From Lamellibrachia satsuma (taxonomy: Eukaryota; Annelida; Polychaeta; Sabellida; Siboglinidae): a stretch of 64,000 nt of DNA. The position numbers and the translations under genes are program-made. The notes under the pieces were generated by a model, which was given only the letters and a program-made list of their open reading frames with translations, had not been told where the DNA came from and searched no databases. Positions 17,378-29,572 of this stretch are shown here, piece by piece (within the stretch, counting starts at the first letter, position 1; each line of letters starts with the position of its first letter). The stretch is taken from contig BSQZ01000021.1 in NCBI GenBank assembly GCA_033239005.1, forward strand, positions 7,138,516-7,202,515, given 5' to 3'.

Positions 17378-18413
17378 ATGCTGTCTAGTGTCGCTTTGTT
17401 TTCCGACTTGATGCAAGCCTATATCGAGATTGGCGTTGCGTTGAGCCTGATACTGTATCGATCGTAAGTACATATTGTCCGTGGCTGTTTGGTGATACAT
17501 ACTCCTGTGTTTATAAAAGGTTTTAAAAGCGTCTACATAACACACACAGTTTAACTTTAAGAGACATCTTTTATGTGTCTGTGACCTAGTTACAATGCCT
17601 CTTGCTAAGCGGCTGGTAGTCTGATTATAAATAGCACGCGCGCCGCGTCGGCCGAGCGAGGTCGCCGTGTCAATCTTATCAGTTTTCGATGACCTAGTTT
17701 CTACGCGTTTCTACTGCTGTCGGTGTAGCATTACATACGCCGTGGTGGATCCAAAGTACACCGCTCACAGCAGGTCTACTCATAGTTTATTATTAACAGA
17801 TGTGCATGTGCTATTTAATGTATATACGATGCTTTTAACACAGTCCTTTACCAATGGCTCAATGTGTCTTTCACTCTGATTTTTCAGCTTCCATAGAATC
17901 CACTGGGCGTTCGTGATGAAACAGTTACGTGATCGTACGCCGCTCGTGGTCAACGACGACATCGTCGACGATGGTTATCAGTCCGAGAGTTGGGACAACG
18001 AGTGCGATGACTACGCTGCATTTCTAGACCACAGAAACTTATGGTCTGCTGTTATGGTAGAGTTAGGAATGGTGCGGCCAATAGAGCGGGTTACCATGGA
18101 AATTGCCATGGGCTGCAATGCTATGGGTCAACAGAGACAGCAATCTGCTAACGTTTACGCCGCGTTGGTAAAACACAGAGCCCTGTGGCCGGCTGTCATG
18201 CAAGAAATGAAACTATTTAAATCACGTTCTCAGATAGAAATGGAAATGCTGTGGGGGTTTAACGATAAAGGGGAAATAGCAATACCACGTTCCGTGATAG
18301 AAATGGAAAAGGCGTGTAGGGAGTGCAGCAATGTAGTAAAACACCCAGTACAACGACCTACAAAACTTATTGACAGAAGAGGAAAGTCACTGCCACCACT
18401 GAACTTGTGTTGA
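17378..18413 (+). CDS. Predicted two-exon accessory gene with an internal protein repeat
   Basis: Read as exon 1 at 17378-17463 and exon 2 at 17888-18413 (203 residues in all). The donor is ATC|GTAAGT; the acceptor is a pyrimidine tract ending TTTTCAG. The joined frame is consistent (intron phase 2), and exon 2 is open from the acceptor to its TGA. Exon 1 encodes a hydrophobic helix (EIGVALSLILYR). Exon 2 holds two ~45-residue repeats, each with YAAxxxHRxLWxAVMxE and a downstream acidic/Met-rich segment (EIAMGCN, EMLWGFN). No known family is recognised. If unspliced, a shorter protein would start at the ATG at 17916. It is the only plus-strand gene of the element. Confidence 0.5.
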
Positions 18414-18419
18414 AATGGA

Positions 18420-18860
18420 AAACAAGATGAACACTATGTTTCAATATATGACTTTATATGCTTTAACATGGCTATTTTTAAATGAACTAATGAAAGATAT
18501 TTATATGACTTTATATGCTTTATATATGGCTATTTTTAAATGAAATAACGAACGATATTTATATGCTTTAATATGATTAAATATATGGCTATTTTGCTAA
18601 ATAATTAATATGATTTTATGTGTTTTAATATGATTTGATATATATGGTTATTTTTTAAATAATGATATTACTATATTTATATGATTTTATGTGCTTTAAT
18701 ATGATTTGATATATATGATTTGATATATATGGCTATTTTTTTTAATATTGATATTACTATATTTATATGATTTGATATATAACTATTTTTAAATAATTAT
18801 ATTACTATATTTATATGATTTTATGTGCTTTAATATGATGTATCGTTATTAAATATTAAA
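18420..18860. repeat. AT-rich tandem repeats near the adintovirus right end
   Basis: Units of about 50-65 bases built on TATATGACTTTATATGCTTTA and ATATATGGCTATTTTTAAAT. No coding sense is seen. Confidence 0.8.
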
Positions 18861-18879
18861 GTTTCTTGATGATTTCATT

Positions 18880-19281
18880 CAATGAGGTGTTGTGTCTGTT
18901 AGCAACAGGGTAACGCGGGGCACAACGAACCAACAGTTAGGGTATCGCGGACTACATCGAACCACGGATTATATGTCTTGGAATAAAATTACTCCTCAAG
19001 GATCAGGGTAGCGCTCACATAGGGTAGCGGTCACTACGTTAGGGTAGCGGTCACTACTGAGATCAAGGGTCACCACACATGAGATCAACAGGTCGGAATC
19101 ATGTCAACATGTTGGGGTTATGACCGTTAGGGTTATCTCCAGTCGCTAGGGGGCGCTCGTGGTGGATGTAGGTCACCGCTAGGGGGCGCTGGGGGCTATC
19201 CAGAAGCCTCTATACCGGAAGTGATGAGCTGCTCTTTACTGGGCTGCTCTTTTGATGTCCCATTCCGCCCCTATAACTACT
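18880..19281. repeat. Probable right terminal repeat of the adintovirus
   Basis: GC-richer DNA with short direct repeats (AGGGTAGCGGTCACTAC), GTTAGGGTT-type words and two copies of CGCTAGGGGGCGCT (19144-19157 and 19177-19190). It ends in CTATAACTACT at 19281. A terminal inverted repeat is expected here, but its partner lies outside the window. Confidence 0.55.
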
Positions 19282-19800
19282 GACGAATCACAGCCGGCTG
19301 GTCAGCATATGCAAAACATCGCGACATCTTCAAAAGTAACTTTAATATCTGTCTAAAAAGAAAGGTTTACAACCAGCCAGCTATGACATACGGTGCTGAG
19401 ATATGGTCACTCACAAAACAAGCTCAGAAAAAAACTTGCAGCCGCGCAGACAAAAATGGAGAGGAGTATACTTAATATAATATACCATGACAGAAAGACA
19501 AACACCTGGGTGAGAGCAAAGACAGGAGTCACAGACGTGATAAAAACAACCAGAAGAATGATGTGGTCTTGGGCAGGACACATCAGCCGACTCAAAGATG
19601 ACAAATTGACAAAGCGCATTACCACCTGGAAACGATACGGAAGGAAGAGATTACGAGGAAGGCCAGCAAAAAGATGGAGAGACGATTTGGATGAGTATTG
19701 GAATGAAACCACCTGGCAGAGAACAGCACAAGATAGGCAAACTTGGAAACAACATGCTGAGGCCTTCGCCCAACCACGGGACAATACGGCTGATATATAG
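19282..19800 (+). mobile_element. RTE-type LINE fragment, C-terminal part of the RT ORF
   Basis: The frame starts at the adintovirus boundary (RITAGWSAYAKHRDIF) and carries MTYGAEIWSLT, then GHISRL and RGRPAKRWRDDLDE, typical of RTE-clade C-termini. One frameshift lies near 19,425. The 5' part is missing in this window, consistent with the adintovirus having inserted into it. Confidence 0.8.
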
Positions 19801-19804
19801 ATAG

Positions 19805-20458
19805 ATGACGTTTGCTTCTTTCCATTCGAAAGGAACCGCTCTCTCTTTTAATGACAAGTTGAACACACTTCCAAGTGGCATACTAAGTTGTTTTAATGTT
19901 CCCATTAGCAGTTTTGGAGGAATTACATCCACTCCAGGTGACTTATTGTCCTTCATTTCCTTTATTGTCTTAGTTACCATTTCTGCAGTTACAATTAACT
20001 GCTCTAAATAGTCCGATTTAGCCTTCTGAAATTTAGCACCTGGCACTGGTGATGAACTAATATCCTCTCTGGTAAACATTGAACTGAAGTATCCATTTAC
20101 GTGTTCCGCCATTAAAAAAAACTTGTGATATTATATTATCAGTACTGTCTTCTAGTGGTCCAACTGTGTCTCGTACGTTTTGTTTACACCTAACATATGC
20201 ATATAAACTCTTGCTGTAATTGTTTACGTTATATGTTATTATTTGCTCATAGCCTCTTTTAGATTGACTGATTGCAGTCATAGCTGCATTATGTGCCTCT
20301 TTGTAATATATGTAGTCTTCATCCTTTCTGGTACGCCTATAAACCCTCCTCATCTAATTTACTTGTACGATATTTTATAATACCTTCTTTTGACAAGTGT
20401 TTCTTTCTAGCACCTTTTCCTTGTTTTTTTTTCAGGGGAACGAATTGATCAATAACAT
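19805..20458 (-). mobile_element. CR1-like LINE fragment
   Basis: It encodes the linker and first RT blocks (MRRVYRRTRKDEDY, then GYFSSMFTREDIS and DNKSPGVDVIPPKLL) of the family seen at 31.8-36 kb, but is clearly diverged and broken by a frameshift near 20,100. It ends at the left 30-bp repeat of the next element. Confidence 0.85.
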
Positions 20459-20676
20459 TCTACTTCAGTCACGCTGTCGCGTTTTTCAACCGTCGCTTTA
20501 ACAATAAGACGATGTACGTTATTTGTTCTGACAATATGAGATAGTCAAAAGTGAACTTCGTAAAGTAAAGTCAAACTGTGTTTTCTCTCGACTTTTTGTG
20601 TTCTCCGTCGGTCACAGTGCAGACGTCGACTTTGCTAGTCTCTCTCGCTGCAACCACAGCATACTCACCATTGTAC

Positions 20677-22645
20677 ATTCGGCCAATGGTCAGCCTACAT
20701 GGCCGGTGGAGTTACTGTCAGTTACAAAGACGTATCTCCGACAGATGTCCCGCTCTAGTCTGCCTACAAGAAAGTAAATCTGCCATAGAACCCCAGGAAC
20801 GCATGGGTAGATATATCTTAGACAATTGTGCATTGATTATGTTATCCAACAACACTCACAAACCTACAACAACAGAAGTGTAACATTGCATTGCTTGTTG
20901 TAATCCTACTATTCCGAGGGGGCGGCTCTTCGTAAATTTCACATACAGTGATTTTCTTGTCGCAAATGTTCTTGCATTTTACTGCACATTTATTTAAATT
21001 TACTCGGCGGATCTACTTGTCTTATGTAATCCGGCAAAGCTTTCCAACTGTAGGTCCGGACACCGAGAAGCAGCTTGAGCGCGCACTACCAGCAGACGCA
21101 CAGACGTTACCTGGTGCAGGGCCATGTAATGCGGAGTAAACAAGGACCAGTATTTTATACTGGACGAGCCAGCGAACGGGAAGATAATGTATTTCACTCA
21201 GTAGTGCATCTATATGAAGGTGCTTTTGCTATTTTACTTTGAATTGTAAACATTTTGTGTGTGTTAGTTTTTGGAGCATATATCTGTTGATATTGACATT
21301 CTATTAGTGCAAGTAGTAGTTAGTTAAAGAGAATTGAATGCTCTATATGATGGTATGACATATGATATTCTATAAATAAAATATGTTGACCATGCCTGGT
21401 GTGGAAAAAACACAAATTGATAATGCATCACAATTCGATAAAGGAAGTCGTTGCATGTGCTGTAACCTTTTATGGTTATTTTTTACTGACGCTAGTTGAT
21501 TTTTTTTGTAGTGTTGAATCCCGCACTAAATCCAGTCTCGTACAGATATCACAACACGGTTGGTCAAACACAACAAGACACAACACGTTGCTACTACCAC
21601 CAAAGAGAACGCCACCATACTGTTCTTACCACCGCCTCTTCGTACCAGAGCAAACAATAATCGTTTGTATGTTTTATCAGCAATCGTCTCTCTGGAAATG
21701 TACAATGTTGTGTCTAAATGGGAACGACATTTCATCAGACAATGAGCCGTCTGTGTGACACCGGATAATGTCACGCATGAACACTCACAGGACAGTTTCT
21801 CACCTTTGCTCATTCGGCCAATGGTCAGCCTACATGGCCGGTAGAGTTACTATCAGTTAGAAAGACGGATCTCCGACAGATGTCCCGCTCGAGGCTGCCT
21901 ACAGAAAAGTAAATCTGCCATAGTACCCCAGGAACGCATGGGTAGATATGTCTCAGACAATTGTGCAGTGATTATGTTATCCAACAACACTCACAAACCT
22001 GCACTAACGGAAGCGTGACATTGCATCGCTTGTTGTAATCCTACTATTCTGAGGGAGCAGCTCTTCGTAAATTTCACATACAGTGATCTTTCTTGTCGCA
22101 AATGTTCTTGTATGTTACTGCACATTTATTTAAATTTACTCGGCGGATCTACTTGTCTTATGTAATCCGGCAAAGCTTTCCATACTGTAGGTCCGGACAC
22201 CGATAAACACTTTTGCAGTAGCCCTCCAGCTTGAGCGCGGCACTACCAGCAGACGCACGTGTGTTACCTGGTACAGGGCCATGTAATGCGGAGTAAACAA
22301 GGACCAGTAGTTTGTACTGGACCCGCTAGCGAACGGGAAGATAATGTATTTCACTCAGTACTACATCTATATGCTGGTGCTTTTGCTATTTTACTTTGAA
22401 CTGTAAATATTTTGTGTGTGTTAGTTTTTGGAACATATCTCTGTTGATATTGTAATTCTAATATTGCAAGTTGTAGTTAGTTAAAGAGAATTGAATGCTC
22501 TACATGATGGTATGACATATGATATTCTATAAATAAAATATGTTGAACATCCCTGGTTTGGAAAAAAACACAAATTGATAATGCATCACAATTCGATAAA
22601 GGAAGTCGTTGCATGTGCTGTAACTTTTTAGTGACGCTAGTTATG
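20677..22645. repeat. Direct duplication of ~0.83 kb, 1,135 bases apart
   Basis: 20677-21500 and 21812-22645 match over most of their length. Both begin ATTCGGCCAATGGTCAGCC and end near GCATGTGCTGTAAC. Neither copy has an ORF of note. Confidence 0.88.
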
Positions 22646-22649
22646 TTTA

Positions 22650-23515
22650 TTTTAAAGATTATTAAATTATCTACACAATGGTATGACATGACATAGGCTG
22701 CTGTAGCAAAAATATTTTTTGCAAAAGTTCAGCTATAAAAAATAATACCAAATAAATTTGGCATAGGACGTGTTACTGTATGCACTGTGTTACACATATT
22801 TGTGTAGATTATTGAAATATTTATCAACTGATGCCACATGCACGTCATAGGATCACTGATATTTTGTAAAAACAAAGTTTGACAGAAAGAAAACATTGGC
22901 AGCACATTGAATTTTCATTCTATATGTCATTTTGCAGAGTGACATCTGAGTTACTCGGCATTACACGGGGAGAAAAGTAAAATAATGTACAGTAATTGTC
23001 TAATTCTTACAGTATTAATTACCTATTGTTTATTTTGCATTAAAAGTAAAACGTTTATTTTAGACTTTACATTTTAACCATATGCATGAGGGATTCTGGG
23101 GAGAATAGTACTGGAGCAAACAAAATGGCGGCGTCCATACTGTGCGCTTTGAATCATTAATCTGAATGTTTTACCCTAACTGAAGTGAATGTGTCGCTTA
23201 CTTGAAAACAATACAGTTCTGCCTGTTCCTGTTCGTTTGTTTTTCATTCAGCAATGACGTGATTTGGCCGGTTGGGCGATTCATGAGTGTTTCTCCTGTC
23301 CCAGAATTGTCTTGCCTTGCATGTCAGTGCACACACATTCCACAGCCTCATACAGTTCATAGCCTTTAGTGCCTTGTGAGACTGATTTAGTATGACAAAT
23401 ATGTGTGGACAGGTTCAAATTATCTTATTTTCCTCTGACATAATTTAGTTTACGGAAGATCCGAAACACTAGTATATGACACTACACAAAACCGATGACA
23501 TTTGTCCTAAAGCCA
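22650..23515. other. No recognised feature
   Basis: AT-rich unique-looking DNA without coding sense or clear repeats. Confidence 0.5.
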
Positions 23516-23517
23516 CG

Positions 23518-23665
23518 CACCTCTGCTCCCCCGCTCCACCGCTCCCCCGCTCCACCACTCCACCGCTCTCCCGCTCCCCCGCTCCCCCGCTTACACGCTC
23601 CCCCGCGCCACAGCTCCTCCGCTCCCCCTCTCCACCGCTCCTCCGCTCCCCCGCTCCACTGCTAC
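23518..23665. repeat. C-rich minisatellite
   Basis: Imperfect units of CCGCTCCC/CCGCTCCA repeated along one strand. The ORFs in it are artefacts of the repeat. Confidence 0.9.
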
Positions 23666-24034
23666 GTGACACTGAATGTCATCGACCTCACACTCCCCAT
23701 CAGTGGGCCACTCATCATATCACCACTGTCACGACCCTATTATGACTGCACACTGCACATTGATGGAGTGGTCTAATGGACTGGTTGCTGGATAGCGCAA
23801 TTGTTGCTTACTTACTACGTCTTTGCACCTGTGCACTTAACTAGGTCTATACGTAACATAGTTTCAAACAAAAACGTTACTTTGCTCCTGTGTACATTTT
23901 AAATGTAACCACTATCCCCAACTGTTTGTAACTGAAGTTTATATATTTATTGACCGCAATTAGGAGTTAACCAAATGAAGTAAAGGTGCGCAGAATCTGC
24001 ACATCAAATGTAAGTTGTGGCAGTGGTGAACTAG

Positions 24035-24253
24035 CGCGACGGAAGCAGCGAGGACGTCACGCTGCTGACGGGCAAGGCTCGGGACGACGACCACGTTCAT
24101 CGCGTCGTGTTGAGCGCAGACGACGTCGGCATGTTGAAGATGGGCAAGAAGGTGCTGGTCGAGACCGAGATGACGAACGGCCATGCGCACAAGATATCGA
24201 TCAACTCGCGGGGCGAGAGCAGTCATTGGCCTAAGGGTAGCATATTCGCGTGA
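24035..24253 (+). pseudogene. GC-rich exon-like fragment with HxH motifs
   Basis: 73 codons open from a TAG at 24,032 to a TGA at 24,251, far more GC-rich than the surroundings. The translation has strong coding character: DDHVHRVVLSADDVGML, then GKKVLVETEMTNGHAHKISI. The paired HxH motifs and the 'LSxDDxxxLxxGK' pattern recall small extracellular beta-domain proteins with repeated GHxHxV units, but I cannot name the family. It has no upstream Met exon nearby and lies inside the 30-bp TIR element, so it may be a captured piece of a host gene. Sites resembling splice junctions are weak. Confidence 0.4.
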
Positions 24254-24439
24254 TGATATGTCGACACGTTTTTGCTATGTTTAAAATTGGCAGCATATGT
24301 TTCCCTTAGATGTCGCCTCTTTAGGAAGGGGCAGTTGCGCATACTGTGAACATGCTATTTTATGTTTGGAATTGTTAATGCGCTCTATAGATCTTCTTTC
24401 ATTCATTCATTTAGTTTTCATCTATTCATTCAGTTCACT

Positions 24440-24540
24440 TGATAATGATACCGGCCGGCCCCACTACTAGTCAAGCTACGGAGAAGACAGTCTACCGGCT
24501 CCACTACTAGTGCAGCTACAAAGAAGACCACTACTAGTCC
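24440..24540. repeat. Short CCACTACTAGT-containing direct repeats
   Basis: Three or four degenerate copies of CCACTACTAGTxxAGCTACxGAGAAGAC-like units. Confidence 0.6.
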
Positions 24541-24939
24541 AGCTGAGAACATTTGCGTTTTATGTGAAAAAAGCACCTCTGTCCGAACTTCGACAAGCCT
24601 CTACTACTTTCAAGCTCGATTCAAAACTTCTACAGCGTGCATTAGAACGTGTTTACACGGCGCTAACGCATCGCGATTCGACGTTGCGTTTATATGATGC
24701 CAGCGCGACCCCACTCAATTTCATCTTGTTTCATTTCTAAGCAACTCCATGCTCATATTACGTTGTGTCGAAGCCTTCAGCTGAGGTCCGTGCTGGAAGA
24801 TTATCGGTACAGCTTCAGGCTTTAACATTCTCACCAACGTTTTGAAGGATCTTGACCGATTTGTTGATGAAATATATCAACATAAAAACACGACTCTGCA
24901 AAATGGGCCTGAAAAACGCGACAGCGTGACTGAAGTAGA

Positions 24940-25005
24940 TTAGATGAGGAGGGTTTATAGGCGTACCAGAAATGATGAAGACTACATGAAGTATAATTTC
25001 AAATA
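24940..25005 (+). mobile_element. Short CR1-like LINE fragment
   Basis: It encodes MRRVYRRTRNDEDY, the same block as at 20,312-20,353 but on the other strand. It abuts the right 30-bp inverted repeat. Confidence 0.75.
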
Positions 25006-25191
25006 AGTCTGACTACCTTTTTGTAATATATAAACACCATTAATATATGTTTTATACGTATTGCCCCATATTTCGCAGCAGTACAATGTATACGGGATAA
25101 AAAGTGAACAATATAATATAACAATGGAATTTTTATCTAGTAAGTATTTCGCCCTTTATATAATTGCAATAGTTTTTGATAATTTAACACC

Positions 25192-25196
<5 letters not shown>

Positions 25197-25269
<73 letters not shown>
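25197..25269. repeat. (AT)n microsatellite
   Basis: Pure AT dinucleotide run. Confidence 0.97.
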
Positions 25270-25272
<3 letters not shown>

Positions 25273-26285
25273 CATATACATTTGTACAATTATTATATGC
25301 AACATAGTATTTAGATACATTAACTTGTTTCTCTCATACTCTGATACACAATGACAAATTTTACACACCTGTGTATACAGCAATATCAGTGAAAGAGTGC
25401 AGGTCTTAGATCACATGTTGGACTTTGTCATTGTGATGTGAATGCCTAGATTCAGTTATATGACATAACACTATGTGGTGTTGAGTAGCTGAATTTAATT
25501 GAATTACAATGTTAACTAGATTTAGATGTCCCATCACGGCGAGATGGCTAAGTTTGGTTCAAATTCAATATTGTTGAACAACTAAATTACTCTACAGTGT
25601 CGCATTAGTTGATTCTTAGGAAATAATATTAAAATTTTAGTGTTGCAGCATTGATAAGACGATAAGACAGTTTCACACAGCGTATTGAAAGCTGACATTA
25701 GATGTAAGCATTTCCATATTAGATGCATGCTTGGGCTGTTATCCTTTGGTAAAAGAAACTGTTTATCTAGGGCACTTGAAAATAGCACCAGTAATTTTAA
25801 TATCAAGCACCTCAGACTAATGTATAGGTGTTTTGAACAGCTTTCATACTAAGAAACCCGTTGAATGCTTTTTACTGTACAAAAAGCACAAACGGTAGTA
25901 ATTAAATTATAATTTAAGCAACACTATCTTTCTATGAAGAACTATGTCATTAATGCGCCATCGTCAGATCACGCGAAACAAGATATTTGAATATTAATAA
26001 CATAGGAAGATATTACTCGTGAAAATGTACATGCAAGTCACTATATCTGGACCCGTAGTCACGATAATTGTTAAAAAATAAAAGAATCTCTACCTACCTA
26101 ACCTACATAATTTTGTTCAGCCCGTTACCGGAAACACACCTATGTTTTTAAAGGTCTAAATACAGATTATTTGGTAAACATGTTTTGTTTGTTTTGTTTT
26201 CTTCATACATTGTAATGGAAGTTTTTGTTTTACAAAATCAGTCATAAAATGTCAATAAACTTGCACAACACGTTAAACACGACGG
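25270..26285. other. No recognised feature
   Basis: AT-rich DNA without coding sense. The ORFs here are short and show no family signature. Confidence 0.5.
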
Positions 26286-26930
26286 CTATTGTATAATATC
26301 CGGTCCCAACTCTATGTCGTCGTTATTAACATGTAGTTTGTTCAGTAACCACGCACAATCCTTGGTAGCAATATTATGAAGAAGGGAATTGCAATAATCA
26401 AGATATGTTGCAATTGTCTTAGCGACAGAAAGTGACATATACCGGCGAAAACGGCGAAGATCACGAATATGATCAAAACAGCAACGACACGTTTGAGAAA
26501 TATGTTGTCTAAAGTTTAAATTCTTATCAAACGTGACTCCCAAATTCTTCGCTGAGGCTGCTGGTGTGATATTTTGACTCAGAATACGTGTCGGGAAAAA
26601 AAACATAAAGTTTGCCACACTGCTTTGGAGTACCAATGATGAGAAATTCAGTTTTGTCTGCGTTTAACTTTAATTAACTGTCAGTCATCCAGAGGAAGAT
26701 TTCGTGGAGACAATCGCTGAGCTGATTTAGTAAGCGATTTGTATCGAAGGTAGCCAAAGAAATGCAGATTTGTGTGTCATCTGCGTAAAGGTGGTGATCC
26801 AAATTATGATTTTGGATAACAGAGCTGAGTGGCATAGTGTAAAGAGTAGACGGCAAATACCCCAGAACAGAACCCTGGGGGACACCACACGAAGAGGGGA
26901 GTGCGGCCGAGAAAAAGTTTGCTATCTTTA
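26286..26930 (-). mobile_element. L2/CR1-clade LINE fragment
   Basis: Pieces of RT in two frames: SGVPQGSVLG-like bases near 26,870, LYADDTQI near 26,790, then AKNLGVTFDKNLNFRQHIS and FRRYMSLSVAKTIA towards 26,400. Frameshifts and missing blocks make it non-functional. Confidence 0.8.
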
Positions 26931-27587
26931 TGGTTTGGTGTCTACCAGTTCAGAGCTATGCCAGATATGCCAGTCTTCAACACCCTAATCACCAACATGT
27001 ATTCTCCATGGGGAAATGTTTAATTACTACAAAGGGCAAACCCTACAGCCACATGTAACAGCATTGTACAGGTGACCAGAGACCTGTTTAGTTTGGGAAA
27101 CTTGTGGGCTGAACATTAAGCTTGGATAAACAAAGGACTGCATTCAAGTGGGGCAAGCTTCCTCTCTCACACAAAGGGAATGAGCAGGCAGGTGTCCTTA
27201 ATTGGCAATCTCTGTAAATAAACCTTGTCCACTGAGAAAGAAAATGAGGTCTGAATTGTCTGATTATGGTGTTACAGTCTACTTCAGTGACTTAGTATTT
27301 CTTTTTGATGCAAATGCTTGATTATATTGCTCTTGTTCACAATGTTTCAATAACAGAGTAAACAGTGTATATGCTGTAATGTGGACAACGTCCTGGTAGT
27401 TACCAGAATCAGGGTGACATGCTAATAACAGACAAACATGATTTTAAAAGTAAATATAACTAAATATAAGGGTATAGATTGACAGTATCAAGTTAATAAT
27501 TCCAACAAAATCAATTTCAAACAAAAATCAATTCCAATTCCAACTAATTTTCAAAAATCAATTCCAATTCCGGAACTGGAATTGAGG
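26931..27587. other. No gene; simple AATTCCAATTCC-type words near 27,500-27,580
   Basis: No coding sense is visible apart from short degenerate sequence repeats. Confidence 0.45.
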
Positions 27588-29572
27588 GTCAACAAGCATA
27601 GCAGATATCTCTGAGAAATATGTCAGCTCATGTGGGAACTACTGTCAATATTGTGATACGATCGAGTTATTCCAACTGTGGTCTACACCAACCTCCCAAA
27701 TCACGGGAAAGACGTTAGGTTTTCTCTATGCATTGGTGTCCTTCGTGTAGTTATACGACAATATATTCATTTCGAAGCAGTTCAGGCATCAACATTTGCT
27801 TTGTTTGAAGATGACTCCATTTTCAACTGCCAGCTCATCGCGATAGTTCCTAGATTCACGCAACTTGTTTGGTACTTCTTGGATTGTGTTTGGCCAACCA
27901 GTGAAGATGACTTGGCTCAGACCGCTAATTGTAGAATCTTTTGCAGTTTCGTGTTTGATCTCACTTTGCTTGGTTGACGAAAAACTCATCATGTCCACAT
28001 TGATGTTCTCTGTATCTTCCAGAACGATCTGGTCCACATGATTGTCTAATTGAATCGCTTCAGATTTGTCAATGCTGGGAAGTCGTGAAAATACGTCGGC
28101 CCATATAATTTCACTACCTGGGCGGTATCGGACGTTGAAATCATAGCCTTGGACCTTTACTATCGTGCGTTGCATGCATGGGTTTCTGGGATATCATTTC
28201 CAATGGCTTGTGGTCCGATTTGACGGTGTAAGCTTTCCCGTACAGGTAGTGGTGGAATCGCTGTATTCCATGCTAAGCATTCTGTTTCTAAGTCATTGTA
28301 GTTCGCTTTTGCTTGGGTGAGTGCTTTACTGGCAAATGTCACTGGTGTGCCATTCTGGATCAACACTCCGCCCAGACCTTTCATAGAGGCACCAACCTCA
28401 AGGACTGCGTCGCTGTTTGGATCATAATACTTGAGACCCACGTTGGCTGCGACAAGACCCTTGAGCTTTTGTCAGCATACCAAAGAATTTGTGTAAGTTC
28501 TCCTTGTCTTGTGGCGTTGACATTTGATGTTGGAACCTGTGTAAGAAGACATTTACTCCTGATCCAGTATCTGTCTTTATCCGCAGTGGTCCCTTGACTT
28601 TGGGCTCGTCATGATATATCATCAAGGTAGTGAAAGCTTCTTCTCGGTGGACAGCACTGACTGACATGTCGCTTCTCTGGACTGGATTGAAAGTTTTCGC
28701 GTATGTGTTGTAGTTTTCACTCTCTAGGTCAGTGTCATTGTCTTGATCAAAACAGACTTCATATTGATTTCACATATTCCCCCCGCCGTTTTTGTTTTTG
28801 TGTCTAAATATTTAATCTTCCTTTACGACATCTTGACTTTGCTTCCCTTTTTGATGTTGGCTGTCTGTCTTGGTCAAATCTACTTTCTGGAATATATCTT
28901 GATTTTCGACAGAACTTCTTGCTAGGCACCTGTCTTCGTACACTGGATATGATTTGGGAGGTTGATGTAGACCACCGTTGGAATAACTCGATCGTATCAC
29001 AACATTGACAGTAGTTGCAACAGGAGCTGACATATTTCTCAGAGATGTCTGCGATGCTTGTTCAGCGTCGTGTTCACGGCCTCTTGCTATTACGTCCTTG
29101 ATCAAGTAGCCTTTATGTTTTGATAACGGTTGTCTGCGCAAGTATTCTACAGGAGTAGATACTGTGATCATTTCGATCAATCTCTCATTCAGTTCATTAT
29201 TTTCAAATTTACACTTTGTAGCTTTTTCACGGAGTCTTGATACAAAGTCGGTTATATTTTCATGGGATTTCTGGCGCATGCAAACTCCAGACGACGGACG
29301 CGAAAATTGTTCTTGAATGTTGCATCAACCTGTTCATCAATCAGGACCCAAACTGCATTTTGATCTTTCCTGTCGTCGTCAGACAAATTTGATGCCAGGA
29401 TTCATCTCATTCCTTCATCTGCAAGTGCTATTTTGATTTTTGTTGCTTGTTTGTGACGGTCATTAACGTTCTGATCTTCGATATACAATTCCATTTTAAT
29501 CTTAAATGCTCTGAATGCGTCAGCCATGGGTCCGTGACCCCAGTTCATAGTAGGCACTTTTGTTGTGGCCAT
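27588..29572 (-). mobile_element. Ty3/gypsy retrotransposon remnant
   Basis: From the right: Gag start (MATTKVPTMNWGHGPMAD at 29,572, frame broken near 29,400), Gag body (28,812-29,279), an aspartic protease piece with IKTDTGSGVN (28,422-28,667), an RNase H piece (GLGGVLIQNGTPVTFASKAL, 28,160-28,441) and an integrase-side linker (YRPGSEIIWADVFSRLP, 27,789-28,175). Reverse transcriptase is deleted between protease and RNase H. 27,588-27,704 is an inverted copy of the Gag segment at 28,944-29,060. No LTRs were found. Confidence 0.85.

Larger units (their letters stand above)
20459..24939. mobile_element. Candidate TIR element, 4.48 kb, with exact 30-bp inverted ends
   Basis: 20459-20488 and 24910-24939 are exact reverse complements (starting TCTACTTCAGTCACGCTG). 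The outer flanks are pieces of one CR1 family in opposite orientations, so the inverted repeat might instead mark a rearrangement. The interior holds a ~0.8-kb direct duplication, a CCGCTCC minisatellite and a short exon-like GC-rich segment, but no transposase. It may be a non-autonomous DNA transposon. Confidence 0.5.

Noticed and set aside
17312..17545. 77-codon minus-strand frame
   Set aside because: It overlaps the promoter and first exon of the plus-strand gene and has no context of its own.
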